Shown: positions 40,214 to 48,203 of the stretch, piece after piece
How the letters are laid out: each line of letters opens with the position of its first letter
Position numbering within the stretch: the stretch's first letter is position 1
From: JBBARC01 sp040400005
GTDB lineage: Bacteria; Pseudomonadota; Alphaproteobacteria; Acetobacterales; Acetobacteraceae
NCBI GenBank assembly: GCA_040400005.1
Contig: JBBARC010000011.1
Location: forward strand, 1-64,000
Reading direction: 5' to 3'
DNA length: 64,000 nucleotides
The notes under the pieces: model-generated
Database searches by the model: none
What the model saw: the letters and a program-made list of their open reading frames with translations, nothing else
What the model was told of the DNA's origin: nothing
Made by a program: the position numbers and the translations under genes

Positions 40214-41706
40214 ACTAAAGACTTACGAAACATCGCCCGTACCCGCAAAACGGTTTCGATCAGCATGATCATGCCGCGCGGCACGACGGTGTTGGTGACC
40301 AGCAGGCCGGCCATTTGGTCGCGTTGTTTTTGGGTGAGCGGGGGGAGCGGGGTGAGGCCGTCTGACAGGGCGGTTTCGGCAACCACCGAGCGCGGGTTGG
40401 AGAATTCCAAAAACCCTTGGCGGCCACCGACACGGCCGATGCCGGAATGGTTAACCCCGCCGAAGGGCAGGTGTGGGTTGGTGCCGGATTGCACCATGTT
40501 GTGGTTGATGACGGTGGACCCGGCCGAGGTGCGGGCCAACACTTCGGCGCGCACTTTATCGTCGCGGGTATAGACGTACAGCGCCAACGGTTTGGGCCGG
40601 CGGGCAATCATGGCAAAGGCGCCATCGAGCGTATCGTAGGCGATGACCGGCAGAATGGGGCCAAAGATTTCATCATCGAGCACCGCCATGCCATCGGTGA
40701 CGCCGGAGAGTACGGTGGGGGCGACGTAGCGATCGGTGATGTCGATTTGGCCGCCGGTTTCGACGCGGGCACCTTTGGCTACCGCGTCTTCGATGAGGGC
40801 AGCGATTCGGCTTGTGTGGTTTTCGTTGATAATGCGCGGGAAATCGGGTGAGTTTTGAATGCCTTTGCCATCGGCATCGTACATTTTGGGCAGCTCGGTT
40901 TTCAACGCGGTTATAAAGGCATCGTGCACGCGGCGATCGACCAGCACCCAATCGGGGGCGATACAGACCTGGCCGGCATTGGACAGGCGGCCCCAGAGGA
41001 TTTTGCGGGCGGTATCGGTGATATCGGTGCTGGCATCGACGATGACCGGGTTTTTGCCGCCCATTTCTAGCGTTACGCCGGCAAAATGCTCGGCGGCGGC
41101 GCGCATAACGATGCGGCCGACGCGTTGGCCGCCGGTGTAGTACATGTGGTTGAAGGGGAGTTTCAGCACCGCTTCGGCGACGTCGGCGGCGCCTTCGACC
41201 ACGGCGAATTCGTTTTCCGGCATGGCTTTGGCGATGATTTTGGCCAGCAAGGCGGAGGATAACGGCGCCAATTCGCTGGGTTTGAGCATCATCGCGTTGC
41301 CGGCGGCGATGGCGCCGATGGCCGGCACCAGGCCGATGGCCAGAGGTGCGTTCCAGGTGGAGAGGTTGAGCACAACACCTTTTGCCTCATACTGGATCCA
41401 GGCTTTTTTACCCAGCATCATCAGCGAGTTGGGCAGAATGTCCGGGGTCATCCATTTGGCCAGATTGGCAATGGCGAAATCGGCTTCGGCCTTAATAATC
41501 AGCAACTGGCCGTTCACGTCGGTAGGCGACAGGCCGAGTTCGGCTTTGCCGGCGGCGTAGCATTCGTCTTTTGCCGCCATCAGCGCTGCCATCAGGGTTT
41601 TGATGCGCGCGATGCGCTCGGCGGCGGTGCTGCGCGCCAGTTTAGGGGCGTTGGCGGCGAGGGCTGCGAATTTTTGCTCGATAGTGGCGGTGGCTGTGGC
41701 GGTCAT
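40210..41706 (-). CDS. Aldehyde dehydrogenase (coniferyl aldehyde dehydrogenase-like, class 3 type)
   Basis: Oxidises an aldehyde to the acid with NAD(P)+. 498 residues with catalytic Cys in NAGQVCIAPDW, general base Glu in LEMGGKNPVIV, NAD-binding FYT/YYTGGQRVGR and the WNAPLAIGLVPAIGAIAAGNA substrate region. The lack of a long N-terminal extension, and the hydrophobic C-terminus (IMLIETVLRVRAMF), match class 3/CALDH-type enzymes acting on fatty or aromatic aldehydes, membrane-associated in some. ATG 41706 starts the protein. A 12-bp array lies in the upstream region. Confidence 0.9.
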   Translation of the reverse strand: MTATATATIEQKFAALAANAPKLARSTAAERIARIKTLMAALMAAKDECYAAGKAELGLSPTDVNGQLLIIKAEADFAIANLAKWMTPDILPNSLMMLGKKAWIQYEAKGVVLNLSTWNAPLAIGLVPAIGAIAAGNAMMLKPSELAPLSSALLAKIIAKAMPENEFAVVEGAADVAEAVLKLPFNHMYYTGGQRVGRIVMRAAAEHFAGVTLEMGGKNPVIVDASTDITDTARKILWGRLSNAGQVCIAPDWVLVDRRVHDAFITALKTELPKMYDADGKGIQNSPDFPRIINENHTSRIAALIEDAVAKGARVETGGQIDITDRYVAPTVLSGVTDGMAVLDDEIFGPILPVIAYDTLDGAFAMIARRPKPLALYVYTRDDKVRAEVLARTSAGSTVINHNMVQSGTNPHLPFGGVNHSGIGRVGGRQGFLEFSNPRSVVAETALSDGLTPLPPLTQKQRDQMAGLLVTNTVVPRGMIMLIETVLRVRAMFRKSLV

Positions 41707-41725
41707 TTTCGGTACGGTCCCCCAG

Positions 41726-41759
41726 GGTGCGTTCTTCGGTGCGTTCTTCGGTGCATTTT
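41726..41759. repeat. 12-bp tandem repeat (GGTGCGTTCTTC) upstream of the aldehyde dehydrogenase
   Basis: Two perfect copies and a decayed third, 20 bases upstream of the start codon, in the region expected to carry its promoter or leader. Confidence 0.8.
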
Positions 41760-41910
41760 TAGCTTGCCGATAGAATCACCCAGGGCGGGCGGGGGCGCAA
41801 CCTCTTTTTGAATGGCATTCATTTTGGCCCGGCGCATAGCAGATATTGACTTGGTGGCTGACCGGCGGTGCAAAGTGATGGCGTTACGCGGTTTTGGGGG
41901 TTTTCGGGCG

Positions 41911-42585
41911 ATGGGCGAGATGATTGAGGTTGTAGCGGCCGACGGGCACCGGTTTGGCGCCTACCGGGCGGGGCCGGCGCAATCGCGGCGCGGATTGATT
42001 ATTGGCCAAGAGATTTTTGGCGTGAACCAGTATATTCGCCAATGCACTGATCTTTTCGCAGGCTTTGGCTATGCGGTGATTGCCCCTGCCCTGTTTGACC
42101 GGATCGAGCCAGGGGTGGAGTTGCGCTATATGGCGGCCGACATTGCCCGCGGCCGGGGGTTGCGCGAGCAAATGACCGATGCCCAGGTTTTAGCCGATGT
42201 CACCGCGGCGGCGGCAGCCTTGGGGTGCGAGGCCACCGCCATGGTGGGGTATTGCTGGGGGGCGACCATTGCCTGGCAGGTGGCCGGGGCCGGCGATCTG
42301 CTGCGGGCAGCGGTTGGCTGGTATGGCGCCGGGATTGCGAGCTTGCGCGAAACCACGCCGCGCTGCCCGGTGCAACTGCATTTTGGCAACCAGGATTCTT
42401 CGATTCCGCCAGCGGATGTGCAAACCATACGGGTTGCCCAGCCGCAGGTGGAGGTGAACGAGTATTTTGGCGTGGGGCACGGGTTTGGCTGTGAGGCGCG
42501 AGAAAGTTACGATTCCAATGCGTATGACCAGGCGCAGGAGCGCACGATTTCGTTTTTAAACCGGTTTATGCCGGCGCGCGTTTAA
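41911..42585 (+). CDS. Dienelactone hydrolase family protein (second copy)
   Basis: About 224 residues. It resembles the protein at 15465-16175 but is clearly diverged: catalytic Cys in GYCWGATIAW, Asp in FGNQDSSIPP and His in FGVGHGFGCEA. The IIGQEIFGVNQYIRQ block provides the oxyanion region. The Cys-Asp-His triad is intact. The start is ATG 41911 or 41920; further upstream in-frame codons are unlikely to be coding. Substrate unknown. Its stop is 5 bases before the REP-like element. Confidence 0.85.
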   Translation: MGEMIEVVAADGHRFGAYRAGPAQSRRGLIIGQEIFGVNQYIRQCTDLFAGFGYAVIAPALFDRIEPGVELRYMAADIARGRGLREQMTDAQVLADVTAAAAALGCEATAMVGYCWGATIAWQVAGAGDLLRAAVGWYGAGIASLRETTPRCPVQLHFGNQDSSIPPADVQTIRVAQPQVEVNEYFGVGHGFGCEARESYDSNAYDQAQERTISFLNRFMPARV

Positions 42586-42589
42586 GGGT

Positions 42590-42742
42590 GTAGCGTTAAG
42601 TTTTAACCCACGTCTTCTTTCACAGAACAGCATTTGTCTGTCGATATTTTCGCGTCATTTTGCGGTTTTTGTTCGCGTCCTTATTCCACATAATGGTAGC
42701 GTTGTGCTGCTTGCCGCGCACGTGGGTTAAAACCCACGCTAC
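42590..42742. repeat. REP/MITE-like palindromic element, copy 2 (about 153 bp)
   Basis: Ends are GTAGCGTTAAGTTTTAACCC on the left and CGTGGGTTAAAACCCACGCT AC on the right. It is the opposite-orientation relative of the element at 4988-5136: its reverse complement begins GTAGCGTGGGTTTTAACCCA and then ACGTGCGCGGCA, the same as copy 1. It lies between two convergent genes. Confidence 0.75.
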
Positions 42743-42813
42743 GTCGATTAACTCTACCTACCAGACGATATCGAGCAAGCCGAGTTATTCATTGCGTTGC
42801 TTCAAATCGGCGT

Positions 42814-43269
42814 TTATTTTTCTAACGGCTTGTTCTGCACCACTGGCCAGTTGGTTTCTGCCGCTTGCAGAAATTTGGCCGGCGACTGGTCGAATTGCCG
42901 GCTGACCGCATCGCTGTATTGCAGATACAGCTTACCGCCGACGATACGAAAGGCCGCCGGGTTAGACGGCGCCTTGGCGCCTTCGGCGACAGCAAACGTG
43001 CAAAAACCATGGTATTGCGGCGCGTATTTGGCTGGGTTAGCAACAAACAGGTCGCGGTCTGCGGCGTTTGCGAAACGGAAACTGCTGCCCTGGTAGGCAG
43101 CCGTGATGGCGGCGAGGCCGGGGGTTGCGCTGTGCTGGTTGAAATAGGCGACGGGATCGTAACCGCCGATGGCAACACCAGCGGTTTCGAAAAACGCGCC
43201 GGCATAGGCGGCAGGGGCAGCCGCAGCACTGAGCGCAGCGCCCAGCGCGATCAGGTGGAGGTGTCGCAT
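42814..43269 (-). CDS. YHS-domain exported protein
   Basis: 151 residues with a signal peptide (HLIALGAALSAAAAPAAYA, about 22 residues). Mature part has the YHS pattern: VAIGGYDPVAYFNQ, then YQGSSFRFANAADRDLFVANPAKYAPQYHGFC, which is the motif of proteins such as those in copper handling and metal-linked YHS families. Function not established; a periplasmic metal-binding role is plausible because the Cys/His residues are conserved. Downstream of the REP-like element. Confidence 0.8.
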   Translation of the reverse strand: MRHLHLIALGAALSAAAAPAAYAGAFFETAGVAIGGYDPVAYFNQHSATPGLAAITAAYQGSSFRFANAADRDLFVANPAKYAPQYHGFCTFAVAEGAKAPSNPAAFRIVGGKLYLQYSDAVSRQFDQSPAKFLQAAETNWPVVQNKPLEK

Positions 43270-43458
43270 TTTACCCTCGCTTTTTATGGGTTTACCCCGG
43301 GCGGTGATGCCGGTTGTGGAGTCATTCGCCCTGGCGGCTGTGATGGTTACATCTGCCGGTTTGGGGCAGACGCTGCCTGTTGGCAGACCGACCGCGCGGG
43401 GCGAATGCGCGATGCCCGATCCGTGACCCGCCGCCGCTCAGCCGGCTCTACCGTCCGT

Positions 43459-43520
43459 ACGCATCCCTGGCCGCACGCATCCCTGGCCGCACGCATCCCT
43501 GGCCGCACGCATCCCTGGCC
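43459..43520. repeat. 16-bp tandem repeat (x about 4)
   Basis: ACGCATCCCTGGCCGC is repeated at 43459, 43475, 43491 and 43507 (last one partial). Unit not divisible by three; located between the YHS and ATPase genes. No spacers, so not a CRISPR array. Confidence 0.9.
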
Positions 43521-43549
43521 TTTGCGGTAGCCCCCGCGCGGCGGCCAGC

Positions 43550-45001
43550 TCACTCGCGAACACTCAAATTCGCGATCGCCCGGTTAGCCAGCTCTTTGTT
43601 AATCACCATCGGCAAACCAAAACACCGGCAGACTTGCACAATCTGATCACAAATAAAGCGCGGCTGAAAATAGGCCAGCCCCTGGCCGGGCTGGCTGGCC
43701 AGCGTTACCACAATGTGATTGAGCACGCTTTCTGCATAGGTAAGCGCACGTTCCGCGGCCACCTCAGCAAACACTTTGCGAAAATCTTGTTCGCTCGGCC
43801 CCGAGATCAGAATTTTATAGGGTATACGGCGCAAAAAAGCCGGGTCCATGAGGTCGCATGGCGACAAATTGGTTGAAAACACCACCAGCTCGTCGAACGG
43901 AATAGTAAAGCTTTTGCCGGTTTTAAGTTTTAGAAAATCAATGCGGTTTTCTAACGGTACAATCCAGCGATTGAGCAGATCAGTCGGGCTAACCCGCTGG
44001 CGGCCAAAATCGTCGATCAGAAAAACACCGTTCAGCGCCTTCATATGCAGCGGTGCGTCGTAAAACTTCGCTTCCGTATCATAGCGCAACTCGAGCATAT
44101 CCAGCGTCAATTCACCGCCGGCGATGGCAATCGGCCGGCGGCAGATCATCCAGCGTGAATCAAATCCATCGGCTTGCAGGCTGGAAACACTCGAAAAAGT
44201 ATCAACCACCTGGCGCACATCATCGGCGTTATCAATAAACGGGTTATGCAGCGCCTCGTCGTAAATTTTGATAATTTGGCTATCAATTTCCAGCGCATAG
44301 GGCACATGAATAGGCTGCTGAAATAGGCCTGCCAGCAAACGCCCAATACTGGTTTTACCGTTACCCGGCGGGCCATACAGCAAAATCGTCTGCCCAGAAC
44401 TCGCCGCTGGCAAAAGCTGATCGAGATGCTGGCTGATGCCGCTCAGCGTAGCTAGGCGGCGGTAGGCGGTTGCAACATCAATATGCTCGCGCGAAATCGC
44501 CTGCGCGCGTACCTGCGCCTGATACGATTTCAACGACACCGGACACGGCCCCAGATACTGGCTTAGCTCCAAGGCGGTCAGCGCTTCAGTGTTGCCCGCC
44601 TCGCTGAGAAGGTAGCGCGAATATTGCGCACCGTGGCCAGATGTTGATCCAGCCACATACACCAACTTACGCGCCACCATCGCATCGAGAAGTTCTTTAA
44701 TAACCCCGTGATGCAAATGCATGTGGCGCACCAGGTCTGGGATAATTTCGCAAGACGCCGCACGCATAAACTTTAACGCCAGAGACTGCAGCGTAGATAG
44801 CGAGATTTCGGTTTCTACCAGGGTGCGCGGCACCGCCGGCGTTTGCGATAGCGCGTGCTGAATATCCTCGCGGCTGACTTTTTCAAGCGCCACCAGCGCG
44901 TCCCCCAGCCGCCCGCCGACCGTGCGCTGGTAGTCCAAAGCCAATTGCAGGTCATTGGCAGAAATGACGCCACGAAACACCAGCACTTCGCCAATATGCA
45001 T
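43550..45001 (-). CDS. AAA-type ATPase with GspE/PilB N-terminal-like domain
   Basis: 483 residues. The N-terminal 60 (MHIGEVLVFRGVISANDLQLAL, GGRLGDALVALEKVSREDI) look like a GspE/PilB N-terminal domain. An AAA module begins near residue 190: Walker A LLYGPPGNGKTSIG, then GVFLIDDFGRQRVSP as Walker B with a sensor region and arginine-type residues DPAFLRRIPYKI. Between them lies a helical linker. Unlike PilB it has no clear secretion ATPase Walker B/His boxes, so it is more like a MoxR/RavA-style remodelling ATPase with a pilus-type receptor domain. It may be linked to a type IV/Flp system elsewhere. Context gives no pilus genes. Confidence 0.8.
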   Translation of the reverse strand: MHIGEVLVFRGVISANDLQLALDYQRTVGGRLGDALVALEKVSREDIQHALSQTPAVPRTLVETEISLSTLQSLALKFMRAASCEIIPDLVRHMHLHHGVIKELLDAMVARKLVYVAGSTSGHGAQYSRYLLSEAGNTEALTALELSQYLGPCPVSLKSYQAQVRAQAISREHIDVATAYRRLATLSGISQHLDQLLPAASSGQTILLYGPPGNGKTSIGRLLAGLFQQPIHVPYALEIDSQIIKIYDEALHNPFIDNADDVRQVVDTFSSVSSLQADGFDSRWMICRRPIAIAGGELTLDMLELRYDTEAKFYDAPLHMKALNGVFLIDDFGRQRVSPTDLLNRWIVPLENRIDFLKLKTGKSFTIPFDELVVFSTNLSPCDLMDPAFLRRIPYKILISGPSEQDFRKVFAEVAAERALTYAESVLNHIVVTLASQPGQGLAYFQPRFICDQIVQVCRCFGLPMVINKELANRAIANLSVRE

Positions 45002-45067
45002 TTTGCTTAAGCCATCCGTTTGCTCTGCTCAAACGGTGCTTTACCATAATGCCCGCACGGGAGACAG

Positions 45068-45099
45068 GGTGCACGAAAGAGGGGGGTGCACGAAAGATG
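45068..45099. repeat. 16-bp tandem repeat x2 upstream of the ATPase gene
   Basis: GGTGCACGAAAGAGGG occurs twice (the second copy with AGATGG). Located in the 130-base gap between the toxin and ATPase genes, within the probable leader of the ATPase gene. Confidence 0.65.
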
Positions 45100-45131
45100 G
45101 GGCGGCACAGAAGACCGGGGCAAGGCCCGCC

Positions 45132-45515
45132 TTACAGGGCGCAGCCGATATCTGTGCGCGAAAAATCGTCGCCCACAAACACCAACGCGCAGCCATGATC
45201 GTGGGCAACATCGTAGGCAAAGCAATCGCCAAAATTTAACCCCGCCGGGTGCACGCCTTTACCGAAACGGGCATAAACCAAGGCGACGCGCCGGGCAGTG
45301 GCAGAGCTTACCGCAATGCACTCAAACCCCAGCCCATCGATCAGCCGGGCCATTTGGGCGCCAACGCCGCGGCGATCGGCGACGATCAGGGATTCCGCTA
45401 TCGTTGCGGCCGAGATGAGAATCCTGGTGTGGCTTGCCAAGCAGTCTATGCAGGCATCAGCGCGCGCTTCGCCCAGCACAATGGCCATCAACGCCGAGGT
45501 ATCAACCGCGATCAC
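45132..45515 (-). CDS. PIN-domain toxin (VapC-like)
   Basis: 127 residues. The PIN acidic residues are in place: MIAVDTSALMAIVLGE (Asp at 4), AESLI (Glu), and FGDCFAYDVA with Asp and FVGDDFSRTDI at the end. PIN toxins cut RNA, commonly initiator tRNA or rRNA, using Mg2+. The gene follows the Phd antitoxin gene by 44 bases on the same strand, as in normal TA operons, and they form a pair. The sequence FYDLSKT-like features of other families are absent. Confidence 0.88.
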   Translation of the reverse strand: MIAVDTSALMAIVLGEARADACIDCLASHTRILISAATIAESLIVADRRGVGAQMARLIDGLGFECIAVSSATARRVALVYARFGKGVHPAGLNFGDCFAYDVAHDHGCALVFVGDDFSRTDIGCAL

Positions 45516-45559
45516 CCCGGGTTTACCTCAGTGTTCATTGGGCAAGCCGCACGTGGCGC

Positions 45560-45826
45560 TCAGCCGGGAAGCCCGTCCTCGTCATAAAGAAAATCCTGGC
45601 TGCGCGCAGCATCGGCGCCGGGGACGCCGTTTGCGCTGGCGCCGCGCACCGATTGCAGCAGCGCGCGCCGCGCCGCACTGGTTGGCACCTGCTGCACCGG
45701 CACTAAGCGCACCGCAGGCTGGCCGTGACGGGTGAGGCAAATCTCGTCGCCCGCTTGGGCGCGGCGCACCAGCTCGGTTAATTGGGCCTTGGCATCGGTG
45801 ACGGAAATTTGCATGGGGCGCGCCAA
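45560..45826 (-). CDS. Phd/YefM-type antitoxin
   Basis: 88 residues. The N-terminal DNA-binding fold is characteristic: MQISVTDAKAQLTELVRRAQ then DEICLTRHGQPAVRLVPV, the Phd/YefM consensus. The C-terminal part (ARRALLQSVRGASANG) is disordered and toxin-binding by analogy. The partner is the PIN toxin gene 44 bases downstream. It would bind and repress its own promoter, upstream of 45826, in the 44-base gap after the transketolase stop. This pair is inserted between tkt and the ATPase gene. Confidence 0.9.
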   Translation of the reverse strand: MARPMQISVTDAKAQLTELVRRAQAGDEICLTRHGQPAVRLVPVQQVPTSAARRALLQSVRGASANGVPGADAARSQDFLYDEDGLPG

Positions 45827-45870
45827 AAACGAGGGAAAACTTGTTTCCTAAAAATGGTCTTGTGAATGGT

Positions 45871-47892
45871 TCATGTCAAGGAAAACCGTGCGCGGATTTT
45901 GGCGGCAACCGCCGGTGCGGTTAATCCGAACAGGGCAAAAAGCTCGGGCGCCGGCGCCGACTCGCCAAAATGATCGAGCCCGATCACCAGCCCATCAAGG
46001 CCAACAAAGCGATACCAGCCATCGCTGACCCCCACTTCAATCGCCACCCGTTTGGCGCCGGCCGGCAGCACGGCACTTTGCCAGGCGACATCCTGCCGCA
46101 AAAAAACCTCGACGCAGGGCATGGATACAACGCGGATGTTTTGCCCCTCGGCGGTTAAAATTTTGGCCGCCTCCATCGCCAGACCAACGTCTGACCCGGT
46201 GGCAATAAGAATAATGCCGGGCGTGCCGGCGCAATCTGCCAGCACGTAGCCACCGCGGGCGGCGTTGGGTGCGCGCGAGGTGCTGGCGGGAAATTGTGGC
46301 AGGTTTTGGCGCGAAAAAATCAGCGCGCTGGGGCCATCGTGGCGCTGCACCGCGTGGCGCCAGGCAATGGCGGTTTCCAGCGTATCCGCCGGGCGCCAAA
46401 CATCTAGCCCAGGGATCAGCCGCAGGGACGCCGTATGTTCAATCGGCTGATGGGTCGGGCCATCTTCACCGACGCCGATGCTATCGTGGGTGAGCACATG
46501 GATCACCCGCAGTTTCATCAACGCGGCCAACCGGATAGCGTTGCGGGAATAATCGGAAAACACCAAAAACGTGCCGCCAAACGGCAGAAAGCCGCCGTGC
46601 AGCGCCATGCCGTTCATCATCGCTGCCATGGCGAATTCGCGCACACCGTAATGAATATACTGGCCAGCCCCGCTGGCCCCCACTTTGGTGCAGCCGGGCC
46701 AATCGGTGTAGTTAGACCCGGTGAGATCGGCCGATCCGCCCAAAAACTCGGGCAGCAGGGGGGCCAGATTGGCAATCGCCATTTGGGAAGATTTGCGGCT
46801 GGCAACGGCAGCTGTTGCGGTTTCACACGCAGCGACCCACGCATCGGTTTTGGCGCCAAAATCGCTGGGCAAGTGGCCTTCCATGCGCCGGCTGAGCTCT
46901 GCTGCCAGATCAGGGAAGGCGGCAACATAGCCCGCCCATTTTGCAGCCCAGGCGGCCTCTAAAGCGGCGCCTTGTTCGGTAAAATTCCAGGATTGGCGCA
47001 ATTCGGCCGCGATATCGAACGGCGTTTCCGATCCGCCCAAGGCGGCGCGGGTAATGGCGGCCTCCGCCTGCCCCAGGGCCGATCCGTGGGCATCCTGGTG
47101 GCCGGCTTTGCCGGGTGATCCCCAGCCGATGGTGGTACGGCAGCAAATAAGCGTGGGTTTGCCGCAGGGGGTGAGCGCCTCGGCAATGGCGGCATCCAAG
47201 GCTGCCGCATCGTGGCCATCCACCGCGCGGATCACCCTAAACCCGTAGGCTTCAAAGCGCGCCGGCGTATCATCGCCAAACCAGCCGGCCACGTTACCAT
47301 CGATCGAAATGCCGTTATCATCATAGAAAATAACGAGTTTTTCGAGGCCAAAAGTGCCGGCCAGCGAGCACGCCTCGTGCGAAATACCCTCCATCAGGCA
47401 GCCATCGCCACAAAATGCGAAGGTGCGGTGATCGACCACGCTATGGCCGTGTTTGTTGAAATCGGCAGCCAGCAAACGCTCGGCCAGCGCCATACCCACG
47501 GCATTGGCCAAGCCCTGCCCCAGCGGGCCGGTGGTGGTTTCAACCCCCGGCGTTACCCCCACTTCTGGGTGGCCCGGGGTTTTGCTATGCAGTTGGCGAA
47601 AATTCTTCAGCTCCGACAGCGGTAAATCATAGCCGGTAAGGTGCAGCACGGCATACAACAGCATCGATCCATGGCCGTTAGACAGCACAAAGCGGTCGCG
47701 GTTAGGCCAGGCTGGGTTGGCCGGGTTGTGGCGCAGCGGGCCGCGCCATAACGCCTCCGCGATGTCGGCCATGCCCATGGGCATGCCGGGGTGGCCGGAA
47801 TTGGCGGCTTCCACGGCATCGATCGCCAGCAGGCGGATGGCGTTGGCGCGGGCGCGGCGGGAAATGTCTGGGGCGGCGGGCATGGCGGGCAA
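45871..47892 (-). CDS. tkt: Transketolase
   Basis: Thiamin-diphosphate enzyme of the non-oxidative pentose phosphate pathway and, in autotrophs, the Calvin cycle. 673 residues with the family blocks: RFVLSNGHGSMLLYAVLHL, FCGDGCLMEGISHEA (TPP motif GDG), the GWFGDDTPARFEAYGF segment and the Pyr domain HDSIGVGEDGPTHQPIEH (EDGPTHQ), and the C-terminal domain starting IILIATGSDVGLAMEAA. Normal full length. Likely ATG 47892 (or 47883). The rest of the pathway is not in the window. Divergent from typA. Confidence 0.95.
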   Translation of the reverse strand: MPAMPAAPDISRRARANAIRLLAIDAVEAANSGHPGMPMGMADIAEALWRGPLRHNPANPAWPNRDRFVLSNGHGSMLLYAVLHLTGYDLPLSELKNFRQLHSKTPGHPEVGVTPGVETTTGPLGQGLANAVGMALAERLLAADFNKHGHSVVDHRTFAFCGDGCLMEGISHEACSLAGTFGLEKLVIFYDDNGISIDGNVAGWFGDDTPARFEAYGFRVIRAVDGHDAAALDAAIAEALTPCGKPTLICCRTTIGWGSPGKAGHQDAHGSALGQAEAAITRAALGGSETPFDIAAELRQSWNFTEQGAALEAAWAAKWAGYVAAFPDLAAELSRRMEGHLPSDFGAKTDAWVAACETATAAVASRKSSQMAIANLAPLLPEFLGGSADLTGSNYTDWPGCTKVGASGAGQYIHYGVREFAMAAMMNGMALHGGFLPFGGTFLVFSDYSRNAIRLAALMKLRVIHVLTHDSIGVGEDGPTHQPIEHTASLRLIPGLDVWRPADTLETAIAWRHAVQRHDGPSALIFSRQNLPQFPASTSRAPNAARGGYVLADCAGTPGIILIATGSDVGLAMEAAKILTAEGQNIRVVSMPCVEVFLRQDVAWQSAVLPAGAKRVAIEVGVSDGWYRFVGLDGLVIGLDHFGESAPAPELFALFGLTAPAVAAKIRARFSLT

Positions 47893-48203
47893 AACTCCTG
47901 CGCTGGCAACGGGTTGCCAGCGATTTGGCAGCGGTTTGGGCGCGGTTTGGAAGCATTTAGGTGGGGCGCGGATCGCTTGGCGCCTTTAAGCATGGGCTGG
48001 GTTGCAGGGAAACCGGCGGTTTTTGCTCGCCAGCGTCCCGCCGACGCGCTATGCAACGCGCGAGACGGCTTGGGATCGGGGGCACAAGCCCTCCGCTTGG
48101 TCGAGGGAGAAGCAGGCACCCAATTTTTGGGCGCCGCCACCCCCTCGGCCTTTTTTGTGTTTCATCCCCGGCGGATTTTAGGCGAAGGCAGGCAGTTAGT
48201 TTT

